Assembly (NCBI GenBank): GCA_947589005.1
Contig: CANPZO010000002.1
Coordinates: 71,713-135,712 of the forward strand
Origin: an uncultured Clostridia bacterium
GTDB taxonomy: Bacteria > Bacillota > Clostridia > UMGS1883
Length of the DNA: 64,000 nt
Direction of reading: 5' to 3'
A program made the position numbers and the translations under genes. The notes under the pieces were generated by a model that ran no database searches, was not told the DNA's origin, and saw nothing but the letters and a program-made list of their open reading frames with translations. Positions 10,572 to 18,850 of this stretch are shown here, in pieces; position 1 is the first letter of the stretch, and each line of letters begins with the position of its first letter.

Positions 10572-13043
10572 ATGAAAAAAATGGCGAATACAGCACCTCT
10601 TACTAAGGCTCAGCAGGAGCTTAAGGAAGAAATTTTGGGCAAGCTCAGCCGTCACTACGGCCGCACCCTTGACGATGCCACCAAATCTCACATTTATAAG
10701 GCCACGGCTCTTACCGTCCGTGACACGATAATGAAGCGATGGACCGAATACCGCCGCAGTCAGCGCACCGCTCACCGCAAGGAGCTTTTTTACCTGTCCT
10801 TTGAGTTCCTCATGGGCCGCAGCCTAGGCAACAACCTGCTCAACACCGGCCTTACCGAGGACTATGAGGCCGTGCTCGAGAGCATGGGCTGCTCCCTGTC
10901 CGAGATTGCCGCTCAGGAAAGCGACGCGGGCCTTGGCAACGGCGGCCTTGGCAGGCTTGCCGCGTGCTTCCTCGACTCTCTGTCCGCCCTCAATCTCCCC
11001 GCCTTCGGCTGCTCCATACGTTACGAGTACGGCCTGTTCAGGCAGAAGATAGTTGACGGCCAGCAGGTGGAGACCCCCGACAACTGGCTCAGCGACGGCA
11101 CCGTCTGGGAGATACCCCGCCCCGAGGAACAGCAGATAGTCCGCTTTGGCGGCAATGTGGTCACCGACTACGTGGACGGCAAGATGGTCTTCCGCTACGA
11201 AAACACCACCGACGTTGTCGGCGTGCCCTACGATATGCCTATCGCCGGTTATAACGCCAATCTGGTCAACACCCTCCGCCTTTGGTCCTCACGGGCCAAA
11301 AACGACCTCAACATGGCCTATTTCAGCGGCGGCGACTACGTCAAGGCCGTCGAGGAGAAGGCCCTGGCCGAGGCTCTGTCCAAGGTGCTTTATCCCGAGG
11401 ATAACCATCAGGAGGGCAAGGCCCTGCGTCTGCGCCAGCAGTATTTCTTTGTTTCCTGTACGATACAGTGGATAATTTCCCGCTTTAAGCGTCACCATGC
11501 CGGCGAGGGCCTCGAGCATCTGGCCGACTATATAACCATTCATATCAACGACACCCATCCCGCAATCGGTATTCCCGAGATGATGCGCATCCTCATGGAC
11601 GAGGAGGGCATGGGCTGGGACGAGGCTTGGGACATCACCACCAAGGTATTTGCCTACACCAACCACACCGTTATGGCCGAGGCTCTGGAAAAGTGGCCGG
11701 TGGACCTGTTCAAGCGTCTCCTGCCCAGAATTTGGATGATAGTCGAGGAAATGAACCGCCGCCTCGTGGAAAAGCTCCTCGCGGTCTACGGCGAGGACTG
11801 GGGCAAGATAAACTATATGGCTATCGTGGCCAACAACTACATTTCCATGGCCAATATGTGCCTGGCCTCCTGCTACAAGGTCAACGGCGTCAGCGAGCTG
11901 CACACCGATATCCTTAAAAACGACGTTTTCAAGGACTATTACAACCTTTTCCCCAACAAGTTTGAGGCCATCACCAACGGCATCACCTACCGCCGCTGGC
12001 TTCGGCTTGCAAATCCCGAACTCAGCCGGATAATCAGCGACCGCATAGGCGAAAGCTGGATAACAAAGGCCGAGGAGCTGGAGGGAATTGCCAAGTACGC
12101 CGACGACGAGGAGTTCCAGCGGCAGTTCCGTGAGATGAAAAAAATCAAAAAGCAGGAGCTGGCCGCCTATATCAAGGAGCACAACGGTATCGACGTGGAC
12201 CCCGAGTCCATTTTCGACGTGCAGGTAAAGCGCCTTCACGAGTACAAGCGCCAGCTGCTCAACATACTTCATGTGCTTTACCTCTATGATAAGCTCAAGC
12301 ACGACCCCAATTACGATGTTCTGCCCCACACCTTTATCTTCGGCGCCAAGGCTTCTCCCGGATATAAGCGGGCCAAGCTCATTATCCGCCTTATCAACGA
12401 CGTCGCCAAGCTTGTCAATGACGACCCCGACCTGGGCGGCAAGCTGAAGGTAGTATTTATCGAGAACTACGGCGTGTCTCTGGCCCAGAAGATAATCCCC
12501 GCCGCGGACATCTCCGAGCAGATATCCACCGCCGGTCTTGAGGCCAGCGGCACCGGCAACATGAAGTTCATGGCCAACGGCGCCCTCACCATCGGCACAC
12601 TTGACGGCGCCAACGTGGAGATGCTGCGCTGCGTGGGCGACGACAATATCTTCATTTTCGGCATGACCACTCCCGAGGTCAACCGCGCCCTCCGCTTTGA
12701 GGGTGAGACCAGCCAGGATATCTACGCGTCCTCGCCCGACATTCGCCGGATATTGGATATGCTCATCGACGGCACCATCAATCCCACCGACCACCATCTC
12801 TACTACGACCTGTACCAGTCGCTGGTGTTCGGCGACTACGGCGTGGCCGACAAGTTCATGGTAGTCAGGGACTTCCGGGCCTACTGCGCCATCCACGAGA
12901 AGGCCGACCACCAGTACCGTGACCGGAAGCTCTGGACCAGAAAGGCTATCCTTAACGTGGCCTACAGCGGCTTCTTCTCCAGCGACCGCACCATCGAGGA
13001 ATACAATGACAAAATCTGGCACCTGCCCAAGGTGGAGCGGTAA
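10572..13043 (+). CDS. glgP: Glycogen/maltodextrin phosphorylase
   Basis: Full-length GT35: AACFLDSLSALNLPAFGCSIRYEYGLF; C-terminal PLP region EASGTGNMKFMANGALTIGTLDGANVEM. Confidence 0.97.
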   Translation: MKKMANTAPLTKAQQELKEEILGKLSRHYGRTLDDATKSHIYKATALTVRDTIMKRWTEYRRSQRTAHRKELFYLSFEFLMGRSLGNNLLNTGLTEDYEAVLESMGCSLSEIAAQESDAGLGNGGLGRLAACFLDSLSALNLPAFGCSIRYEYGLFRQKIVDGQQVETPDNWLSDGTVWEIPRPEEQQIVRFGGNVVTDYVDGKMVFRYENTTDVVGVPYDMPIAGYNANLVNTLRLWSSRAKNDLNMAYFSGGDYVKAVEEKALAEALSKVLYPEDNHQEGKALRLRQQYFFVSCTIQWIISRFKRHHAGEGLEHLADYITIHINDTHPAIGIPEMMRILMDEEGMGWDEAWDITTKVFAYTNHTVMAEALEKWPVDLFKRLLPRIWMIVEEMNRRLVEKLLAVYGEDWGKINYMAIVANNYISMANMCLASCYKVNGVSELHTDILKNDVFKDYYNLFPNKFEAITNGITYRRWLRLANPELSRIISDRIGESWITKAEELEGIAKYADDEEFQRQFREMKKIKKQELAAYIKEHNGIDVDPESIFDVQVKRLHEYKRQLLNILHVLYLYDKLKHDPNYDVLPHTFIFGAKASPGYKRAKLIIRLINDVAKLVNDDPDLGGKLKVVFIENYGVSLAQKIIPAADISEQISTAGLEASGTGNMKFMANGALTIGTLDGANVEMLRCVGDDNIFIFGMTTPEVNRALRFEGETSQDIYASSPDIRRILDMLIDGTINPTDHHLYYDLYQSLVFGDYGVADKFMVVRDFRAYCAIHEKADHQYRDRKLWTRKAILNVAYSGFFSSDRTIEEYNDKIWHLPKVER

Positions 13044-13056
13044 TGTCGGTATAAAT

Positions 13057-13172
13057 CCCAACCAACAATACGGCGTCGGGGCAAAGGTTGACTTTGCCCC
13101 GACGTTTTCTTTTGGGAAAACGTCGGAGCGCGCAGCCTTGCCGCTCCTTTTTCCGATATATTGTTTGTTGGG
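13057..13172. repeat. 116-bp structured element with terminal inverted repeats and internal hairpins
   Basis: CCCAACCAACAATA (13057-13070) vs TATTGTTTGTTGGG (13159-13172), 13/14; internal hairpins CGTCGGGGCAAAG-GTTGA-CTTTGCCCCGACG (13074-13104), TTTTC/GAAAA and GGAGCG/CGCTCC. Confidence 0.65.
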
Positions 13173-13206
13173 GCTTATTGCTCATGGAGTTTGCGTCAGT
13201 TCGAGT

Positions 13207-13236
13207 CACCCCCTGCAGCAAAGGGGTGATTTTTTA
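13207..13236 (+). terminator. Rho-independent terminator
   Basis: TCACCCC...GGGGTGA followed by TTTTTT. Confidence 0.75.
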
Positions 13237-13256
13237 AAAAAATTTACAAAAGGGCT

Positions 13257-13284
13257 TGAAATTTTACAACTATGGAGTTATAAT
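13257..13284 (+). promoter_or_regulatory. Promoter of the cohesin/dockerin protein gene
   Basis: TTGAAT, 16 bp, TATAAT (13279-13284); AGGAGG RBS at 13303. Confidence 0.6.
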
Positions 13285-13318
13285 ATAAATGAAAATTGCA
13301 ACAGGAGGTAGATATGAC

Positions 13319-15883
13319 ATGAAAAAAAGTAAATTCGTCGGGCTACTGGGGCTGGCGATTTTTTTTGCGCTGGTTTTGAGCTTACCGCCGCGGGGAGCCT
13401 TTGCCGCCGCCGGCTCCGGGAGCTGCGGCGTGGGGGTGCGTTGGACGTTCAGCGCGGCTACGGGGACGCTGACCATCAGCGGTGACGGTGATATGAACAA
13501 CTATTCCTACTATTCGCCCGCGCCCTGGGCCGATATGTACATGAGCATCAGCCGGGTAAATGTGGGCGAGGGTGTTACCTCGGTGGGTAGCTACGCCTTT
13601 TACGAGGGGCGGTGGGAGAGCGAGTATGTCAACCTTCGCTCGGTGTCCCTGCCCTCCACCCTCAAATCGGTGGGCAGTCACGCCTTTTATGAGTGCTCTG
13701 CCCTTACCGGCGTTGAACTGCCGTCCGAAGTGAGGAAAGTGGGAGATTATGCTTTTGCGGACTGTAAGTCTCTCAGAACCGTCACCGGCGGCGACGGCGT
13801 TACTGAAATGGGAGCTTACGCTTTTAGCGATTGTCAGGCTTTGACGGGCTTCGACCTGCCCGCCGGGCTCACGGCTGTTCCCGAGGGACTGTTCGAGGAG
13901 TGTGCCGGTCTGCGCACAGTTACCTTCCCCGATGGGTTGACATCAATAGGGCCGGGAGCTTTCGAGGACTGCGCCCTTCTGGGCGGAGCCGTCCTGCCCG
14001 AAGGTCTGCGGCTTATCGGCGACAAGGCGTTTGAGGGCTGCGCCTCGCTTAAGGCCGTCAACATTCCGTCCACGGTTACATATCTTGGCAGGGGAGCCTA
14101 CGAGGACTGCACCGGTGTGGAGACAGTGACCTACGACGCCGCCGACGCGGAGGTGTCCGCATACTATTACGGCGAGTATGAGCCTCCCTTTGCCGAGTGC
14201 CGGGGAATTACGAGCCTGATAGTCGGCTCGGGCGTAAAGAAAATCAAGGCCTATACCTTTGCCGGTCTGCGGAGCCTTGCCTCCGTTACTCTTGGCGACG
14301 GCGTCGGCGAGATAGGCGAGCGGGCCTTTTACGGCGATTCCCTCATACGGGACGTGTATTACGACGGCTCGACGGCGGATTGGGGCAGGATAAGAATTGC
14401 CTCCGGCAACGAGAGCCTTTCAAGGGCTCAGATACATTATGGCGGCAGCGGCAGCAGCGGCCCCGTTGACCCCGTTGACCCCGTTGACCCTGTTGACCCC
14501 GTTGACCCCGTTGACCCCACGGCCGCAAAGATAACGGTGGGCCGCGCCGCCGGCAGACCCGGCGCCAATGTGACCGTACCCGTTACTCTTTCCGGCAATC
14601 CGGGCATCGCCACGTTCAGCCTTCAAATCAACTTCGATAAAACAAAGCTGACTCCTGTTTCGGTCAAAAAGGGACCGGCCCTTACCGCGGGCACCCTTGT
14701 CAGCAACGTGGACCAGGGCGGCGACATGACGCGCTTCGATTTTGTGACCGCCTACTGGTATAATCCCTCCAATATCAGCGACAACGGCACGGTTCTGAAC
14801 CTTGCGTTCAAAGTTAACGAGACCGCGCCCGAGGGAGAGATACCCCTCACCGTGACTTTCAAGCCCGGAGACGCCGCCAACCAGCACATGGAGGATGTGG
14901 AGCTTAACATCACCGGCGGCGCTGTTGATGTACGCACGGCCATCATGGGGGATGTGAACACCGACGGAGAACTGAATTCCAAGGACGGCCTCAAGCTCAG
15001 CCAGTATCTGGCCAAGTGGGATGTGCCCATGAGCGCCTCCGAGCTTTCCGCCGCCGATGTGGAAAAGGACGGAGAGGTCAACTCCAAGGACGGCCTCAAG
15101 CTCAGTCAGTATCTTGCCAAATGGGACGTGTCTATTCAGGAGCTGGCGCTGCCAATGACCGCCGGCGGTCGCATAGCCTTTGCGGTGGACAGCGTTTCCG
15201 CCTCTGCCGGTGGCTACGTGGACGTGCCGGTGCGCATAACGGCCAACACTGGAGTATCGACCTTCAATCTTGAGCTTCACTATGACAGCTCGGCTCTGAC
15301 GCCTGTCTCCATAACAAAGGGAGAGGCCCTGGCTGACGGCAGTCTTACCAGCAATATACAGCAGGGCGGAGGTAATTACGACTTCGTGACGGCGTACTGG
15401 GTAAATCCTTACAATGTTGCCGCCGACGGCGAGGCGTTTACGGTAAGGTTCAAGGTGGCGGAAAACGCTGCCGGCGCTTTGTCCGTGGAGCTGCTTTACC
15501 CCGAAAACGACCCGCCGCTGACTCAGGGCTTTGAGCAGCTCAGGGTGGAAGCCGCCGGCGGCGTAGTGACCGTTGACGGAACCTCCGCTGAGGATCGCGA
15601 CTATACCGTAACTTCCCTCGTCAAGGAGGACATGGGCTCGTCGGTACGCCTCAGGGCCGGCGTGACCAAAAACACCGGCCGCTCCGGTGAGGACGCGGTG
15701 GTCATCGCCATGTACAAGGACGGCGAGCTGTTGGATATGATATTCATGGAAGCGAGCTTCGCTCAGGGTCAGACCGTGACCTTCGGCGGAACGCTGCCGT
15801 CGGCGCCCGGCGCGGTTTACAAGGCTTTTGTCTGGGACGACCTTGACAGCATGACGCCTTTGAGCAACGCGGCGTCCGAGTGA
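13319..15883 (+). CDS. Secreted leucine-rich-repeat (BspA-type) protein with cohesin-dockerin-cohesin architecture
   Basis: LRR_5-type repeats; (PVD)n linker; cohesin-like ITVGRAAGRPGANVTVPVTLSGNPGIATFSLQINFDKTKLTPVSVKKG; dockerin GDVNTDGELNSKDGLKLSQYLAKWDV + DVEKDGEVNSKDGLKLSQYLAKWDV; second cohesin-like IAFAVDSVSASAGGYVDVPVRITANTGVSTFNLELHYDSSALTPVSI. Start chosen downstream of AGGAGG. Confidence 0.85.
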   Translation: MKKSKFVGLLGLAIFFALVLSLPPRGAFAAAGSGSCGVGVRWTFSAATGTLTISGDGDMNNYSYYSPAPWADMYMSISRVNVGEGVTSVGSYAFYEGRWESEYVNLRSVSLPSTLKSVGSHAFYECSALTGVELPSEVRKVGDYAFADCKSLRTVTGGDGVTEMGAYAFSDCQALTGFDLPAGLTAVPEGLFEECAGLRTVTFPDGLTSIGPGAFEDCALLGGAVLPEGLRLIGDKAFEGCASLKAVNIPSTVTYLGRGAYEDCTGVETVTYDAADAEVSAYYYGEYEPPFAECRGITSLIVGSGVKKIKAYTFAGLRSLASVTLGDGVGEIGERAFYGDSLIRDVYYDGSTADWGRIRIASGNESLSRAQIHYGGSGSSGPVDPVDPVDPVDPVDPVDPTAAKITVGRAAGRPGANVTVPVTLSGNPGIATFSLQINFDKTKLTPVSVKKGPALTAGTLVSNVDQGGDMTRFDFVTAYWYNPSNISDNGTVLNLAFKVNETAPEGEIPLTVTFKPGDAANQHMEDVELNITGGAVDVRTAIMGDVNTDGELNSKDGLKLSQYLAKWDVPMSASELSAADVEKDGEVNSKDGLKLSQYLAKWDVSIQELALPMTAGGRIAFAVDSVSASAGGYVDVPVRITANTGVSTFNLELHYDSSALTPVSITKGEALADGSLTSNIQQGGGNYDFVTAYWVNPYNVAADGEAFTVRFKVAENAAGALSVELLYPENDPPLTQGFEQLRVEAAGGVVTVDGTSAEDRDYTVTSLVKEDMGSSVRLRAGVTKNTGRSGEDAVVIAMYKDGELLDMIFMEASFAQGQTVTFGGTLPSAPGAVYKAFVWDDLDSMTPLSNAASE
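14462..14518 (+). repeat. 9-bp tandem repeat (CCCGTTGAC)n encoding a PVD linker
   Basis: About six consecutive units with one C/T variation; keeps reading frame. Confidence 0.9.
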
Positions 15884-16240
15884 CGGCTTTTCCGCAGGAA
15901 ATGTCGGAACGGAGACCGGCTTTGCCCCGACGCCGACGAGGTTGATTTTAGTTCGTAGTTCAAGGGCATAAATTAAAAAGAAAAACCGTCTTTTTCTCGT
16001 AAAAAGGCGGTTTTTCCACATCAATTCACAAACTTGATTGTATTGCCGGATTTATCAATACATAAATTTGGCTTAAATAAAGGTTTTCAGCCAAATGGGG
16101 CCCCCGCAAAACGGCGAAGCCGATTTTGTGGGGAAAAGGAGTCACAGCGAGGTGAGCCGAGTTTTGATTTTTTAATTAAAACTCGCGATACCGAGCTTGT
16201 GACGACGCAGGTCTGCGCCATTTTTTTATAGCCCCTCTTA
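15877..16240 (+). repeat. Structured intergenic repeat, copy 1 (~364 bp)
   Basis: Aligns end to end with 30718-31082 at high identity; several hairpins (15981-16015, 16066-16096, 16102-16133, 16159-16184). Confidence 0.92.
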
Positions 16241-16248
16241 TTGTATAT

Positions 16249-17457
16249 TTATGCCGTCACATACACTGTCGTTTGCAGCGGTATCGTCGCGGCCAGCCAG
16301 TTGATATTTTCCGGCAGCAGGCGGACGCAGCCGTGAGAGATGCGCATCCCAACCCTGCCGTCATAGTAGCCGCCGTTATACCGCAGCAGCACCGAATGTA
16401 TGGCGTAGCCGTTGCCGTAAAATCTCATTATCGGGCCGCAGTAATAGTTGGGATAGGTCCAGCGGTCCTGCTTTTGATAATATTTGAAGGTCCCCTCGAT
16501 GGTGGGGGAGCCGGGAGCCCCGATAGCGCAGGGAAAGCTGTCTATCATATGCCAATGGTCCTTGGAGCCGGTAAAGACCCGAACGGTATATTCCGATTTG
16601 GATATCCAGATAAGGTATTCTGTGTCGCTGGACACTCCTCTGGAATTTATCCGCTTTTCGGCCTCGTTCATGGCGTAGGGCGAACGGTCCAGGGCAAAGT
16701 CCAGTGTGCGGCCGTCGTCGCTGTACCTGATGGCGCAGTCAAAAGCGCCGGCCACCGCCGCTGCGGGCACGTAAAGCTCCCCGTCAAGGCTCATGGGCAC
16801 GGGGGCCACGCTCATGGGCTCGCCGTTTTTATAGGCCGTGTCCCGGCCCGGATAGAACAGCAGCGTCCGGTCACCGGCGGCGAGCGTAACACCGCCGTCC
16901 TCGCCGTAGGACGAGCTGACGCCCACCTCGCTTTCGAGGGCGCCCGCGGGTATGAGCACGCCTTCGGGACAGGGATAGAGGGCCACGTCCGTCCGAACCC
17001 GTCCGTCAAAGGTCACGTTTATGAAACGCTCCGCCGCGGGGCGAAGGGTCAGATAAAACTCGGTGTGGTAGAGCAGAGCCGTGGCCTCCTCGTTGGGGTA
17101 GGAGTAGGTCTCCAGCTCAAAGGACGAACCGGCCGCGCCGTTGTAGAACAGCTCGGCCTCGCCGTCGGTCAGGGCGAATACAAAACGCTTGCCGGCGGAG
17201 TATTCCGGCACCGCGAACTCCAGAAGGGGCGCGGCCTCGTAGGTTTGGGAATACGTCACGCTCTTTGCGCCCAAAACCTCGCCGGTGTCGGCGTCCCGAA
17301 GCTCAAAGGTCAAGGTCTGAGCCTTGGGCGCGCCGTATGGCACGTCTGTTTGGAGCACCACGCCCACCGAGCGGAACAGAGGTTCCTCGGCAAGGGCCGC
17401 CGTCCCGAGGGACAAAAGCACGGCTAAGGCCGTTATCAGGGCTATGTATTTTTTCAT
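16249..17457 (-). CDS. L,D-transpeptidase (YkuD) with a copper-amine-oxidase-N-like domain, secreted
   Basis: Signal peptide; catalytic motif YDGRVGMRISHGCVRLLPENI at C-terminus; starts 2 nt after the recA stop. Confidence 0.88.
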   Translation of the reverse strand: MKKYIALITALAVLLSLGTAALAEEPLFRSVGVVLQTDVPYGAPKAQTLTFELRDADTGEVLGAKSVTYSQTYEAAPLLEFAVPEYSAGKRFVFALTDGEAELFYNGAAGSSFELETYSYPNEEATALLYHTEFYLTLRPAAERFINVTFDGRVRTDVALYPCPEGVLIPAGALESEVGVSSSYGEDGGVTLAAGDRTLLFYPGRDTAYKNGEPMSVAPVPMSLDGELYVPAAAVAGAFDCAIRYSDDGRTLDFALDRSPYAMNEAEKRINSRGVSSDTEYLIWISKSEYTVRVFTGSKDHWHMIDSFPCAIGAPGSPTIEGTFKYYQKQDRWTYPNYYCGPIMRFYGNGYAIHSVLLRYNGGYYDGRVGMRISHGCVRLLPENINWLAATIPLQTTVYVTA

Positions 17458-17459
17458 TG

Positions 17460-18572
17460 TCAGTCCTCCGCGGATTCGCTTCCGTCGCCGTCGTCGTCGG
17501 AGTAATGAGAGGCGACCGTGGCGCCGCCGTATATCTTTTCACGTATCTGGCGGTCGATTTCACGCGCAAACTCGGGGTTGTCAAGCAGGTACTTCTTTAC
17601 GTTTTCTCTGCCCTGCCCGAGGCGTTCGGTCCCGTAGCTGAACCACGCGCCGCCCTTTTTGATGATGCCCAGCTCCACGGCCACGTCCAAAAGACAGCCC
17701 TCGCCGCTGATGCCCTTGCCGTACATTATGTCAAACTCCGCCTCCTTAAAGGGGGGAGCCACTTTGTTCTTGACCACCTTGACGCGGGTGCGGTTGCCGA
17801 CGAACTCGCCGTTTACTTTCAGCACGTCGGCTTTGCGCACGTCCAGACGCACCGAGGCGTAGAACTTGAGCGCCCGTCCGCCGGCGGTGGTCTCGGGGTT
17901 GCCGTACATCACGCCTATTTTTTCACGCAGCTGGTTTATGAAGATGCAGACGGTGTTGCTTTTGTTCACCACGCCCGCCAGCTTCCGCAGGGCCTGGCTC
18001 ATAAGCCGCGCCTGAAGCCCCACATGGCTGTCGCCCATTTCGCCGTCTATCTCGGCGCGGGGCACCAGCGCCGCCACCGAGTCCACGACTATTACGTCCA
18101 GCGCACCGCTGCGGCAGAGGGCCTCGGTTATTTCCAGCGCCTGTTCGCCGGTGTCCGGCTGAGAAACTATCAGTGAATCGGTGTCCACGCCGATGGCCTT
18201 GGCGTAGACCGGGTCGAGGGCGTGCTCCGCGTCCACGAAGGCCGCCTCGCCGCCGCGCTTCTGCGCCTCCGCCACAATATGCAGCGCCAGAGTGGTTTTG
18301 CCGCCGGACTCGGGGCCGTAAATTTCGATTATCCTGCCTCGGGGCACGCCGCCGATGCCCAGCGCCAGATCCAGACTCATGGCGCCGGTGGGTATGGCGT
18401 CCACGTTCAGGGTGCTGGTCTGACCCAGACGCATAACGCTGCCCTTGCCGAACTGCTTTTCTATCTGTCCCATCACAAGGGCGAGAGCCTCCTTCCTGGC
18501 CTCGGCCTCTTTTATGTCAACTACCGGCGTCGCTGCCTTTGAGCTTTTTTTGTCCTTCTTTTCATCAGCCAT
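17460..18572 (-). CDS. recA: Recombinase RecA
   Basis: Walker [88 protein letters not shown]. Confidence 0.98.
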   Translation of the reverse strand: MADEKKDKKSSKAATPVVDIKEAEARKEALALVMGQIEKQFGKGSVMRLGQTSTLNVDAIPTGAMSLDLALGIGGVPRGRIIEIYGPESGGKTTLALHIVAEAQKRGGEAAFVDAEHALDPVYAKAIGVDTDSLIVSQPDTGEQALEITEALCRSGALDVIVVDSVAALVPRAEIDGEMGDSHVGLQARLMSQALRKLAGVVNKSNTVCIFINQLREKIGVMYGNPETTAGGRALKFYASVRLDVRKADVLKVNGEFVGNRTRVKVVKNKVAPPFKEAEFDIMYGKGISGEGCLLDVAVELGIIKKGGAWFSYGTERLGQGRENVKKYLLDNPEFAREIDRQIREKIYGGATVASHYSDDDGDGSESAED

Positions 18573-18644
18573 TTCCGTTGCCTCCCATATCTTTTATGAA
18601 GCGAAAAATGTCGGACGCCGCCGCCCGTTTTTTCGCATTGTTCA

Positions 18645-18692
18645 CGAACAAATGTTCTACTATATTATACTTTATTTTCGTAAAAAAGTCAA
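18645..18692 (-). promoter_or_regulatory. recA promoter with LexA/SOS box
   Basis: Minus strand TTGACT (complement of 18687-18692), 17 bp, TATAAT (complement of 18664-18669); just downstream CGAACAAATGTTCT (18645-18658), close to the Gram-positive LexA operator CGAACN4GTTCG. Confidence 0.85.
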
Positions 18693-18850
18693 GTCTTTTT
18701 ATAAAAAAACTGCGGTAAAAATATCCGTCCCCACATATATTTTACAAAAGGCAGCGCCGCGAGGGAGCTTTTAATTCGCCTTGTCCGCGGATTTTCGCCG
18801 TTTGCCGTGAAAAATCCGGCGCGCCCAATACTTTCCCGGGAGACAGCTTT

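Noticed and set aside
14462-14518. Possible CRISPR-like tandem array
   Set aside because: Units are 9 bp without spacers and encode an in-frame PVD linker.
15981-16235. Short ORFs inside the large repeat (e.g. KNRLFTRKRRF.. on minus, 65-aa on plus)
   Set aside because: Frames differ or break between the two copies and stem changes follow pairing rather than codons, so structure explains conservation better than protein.
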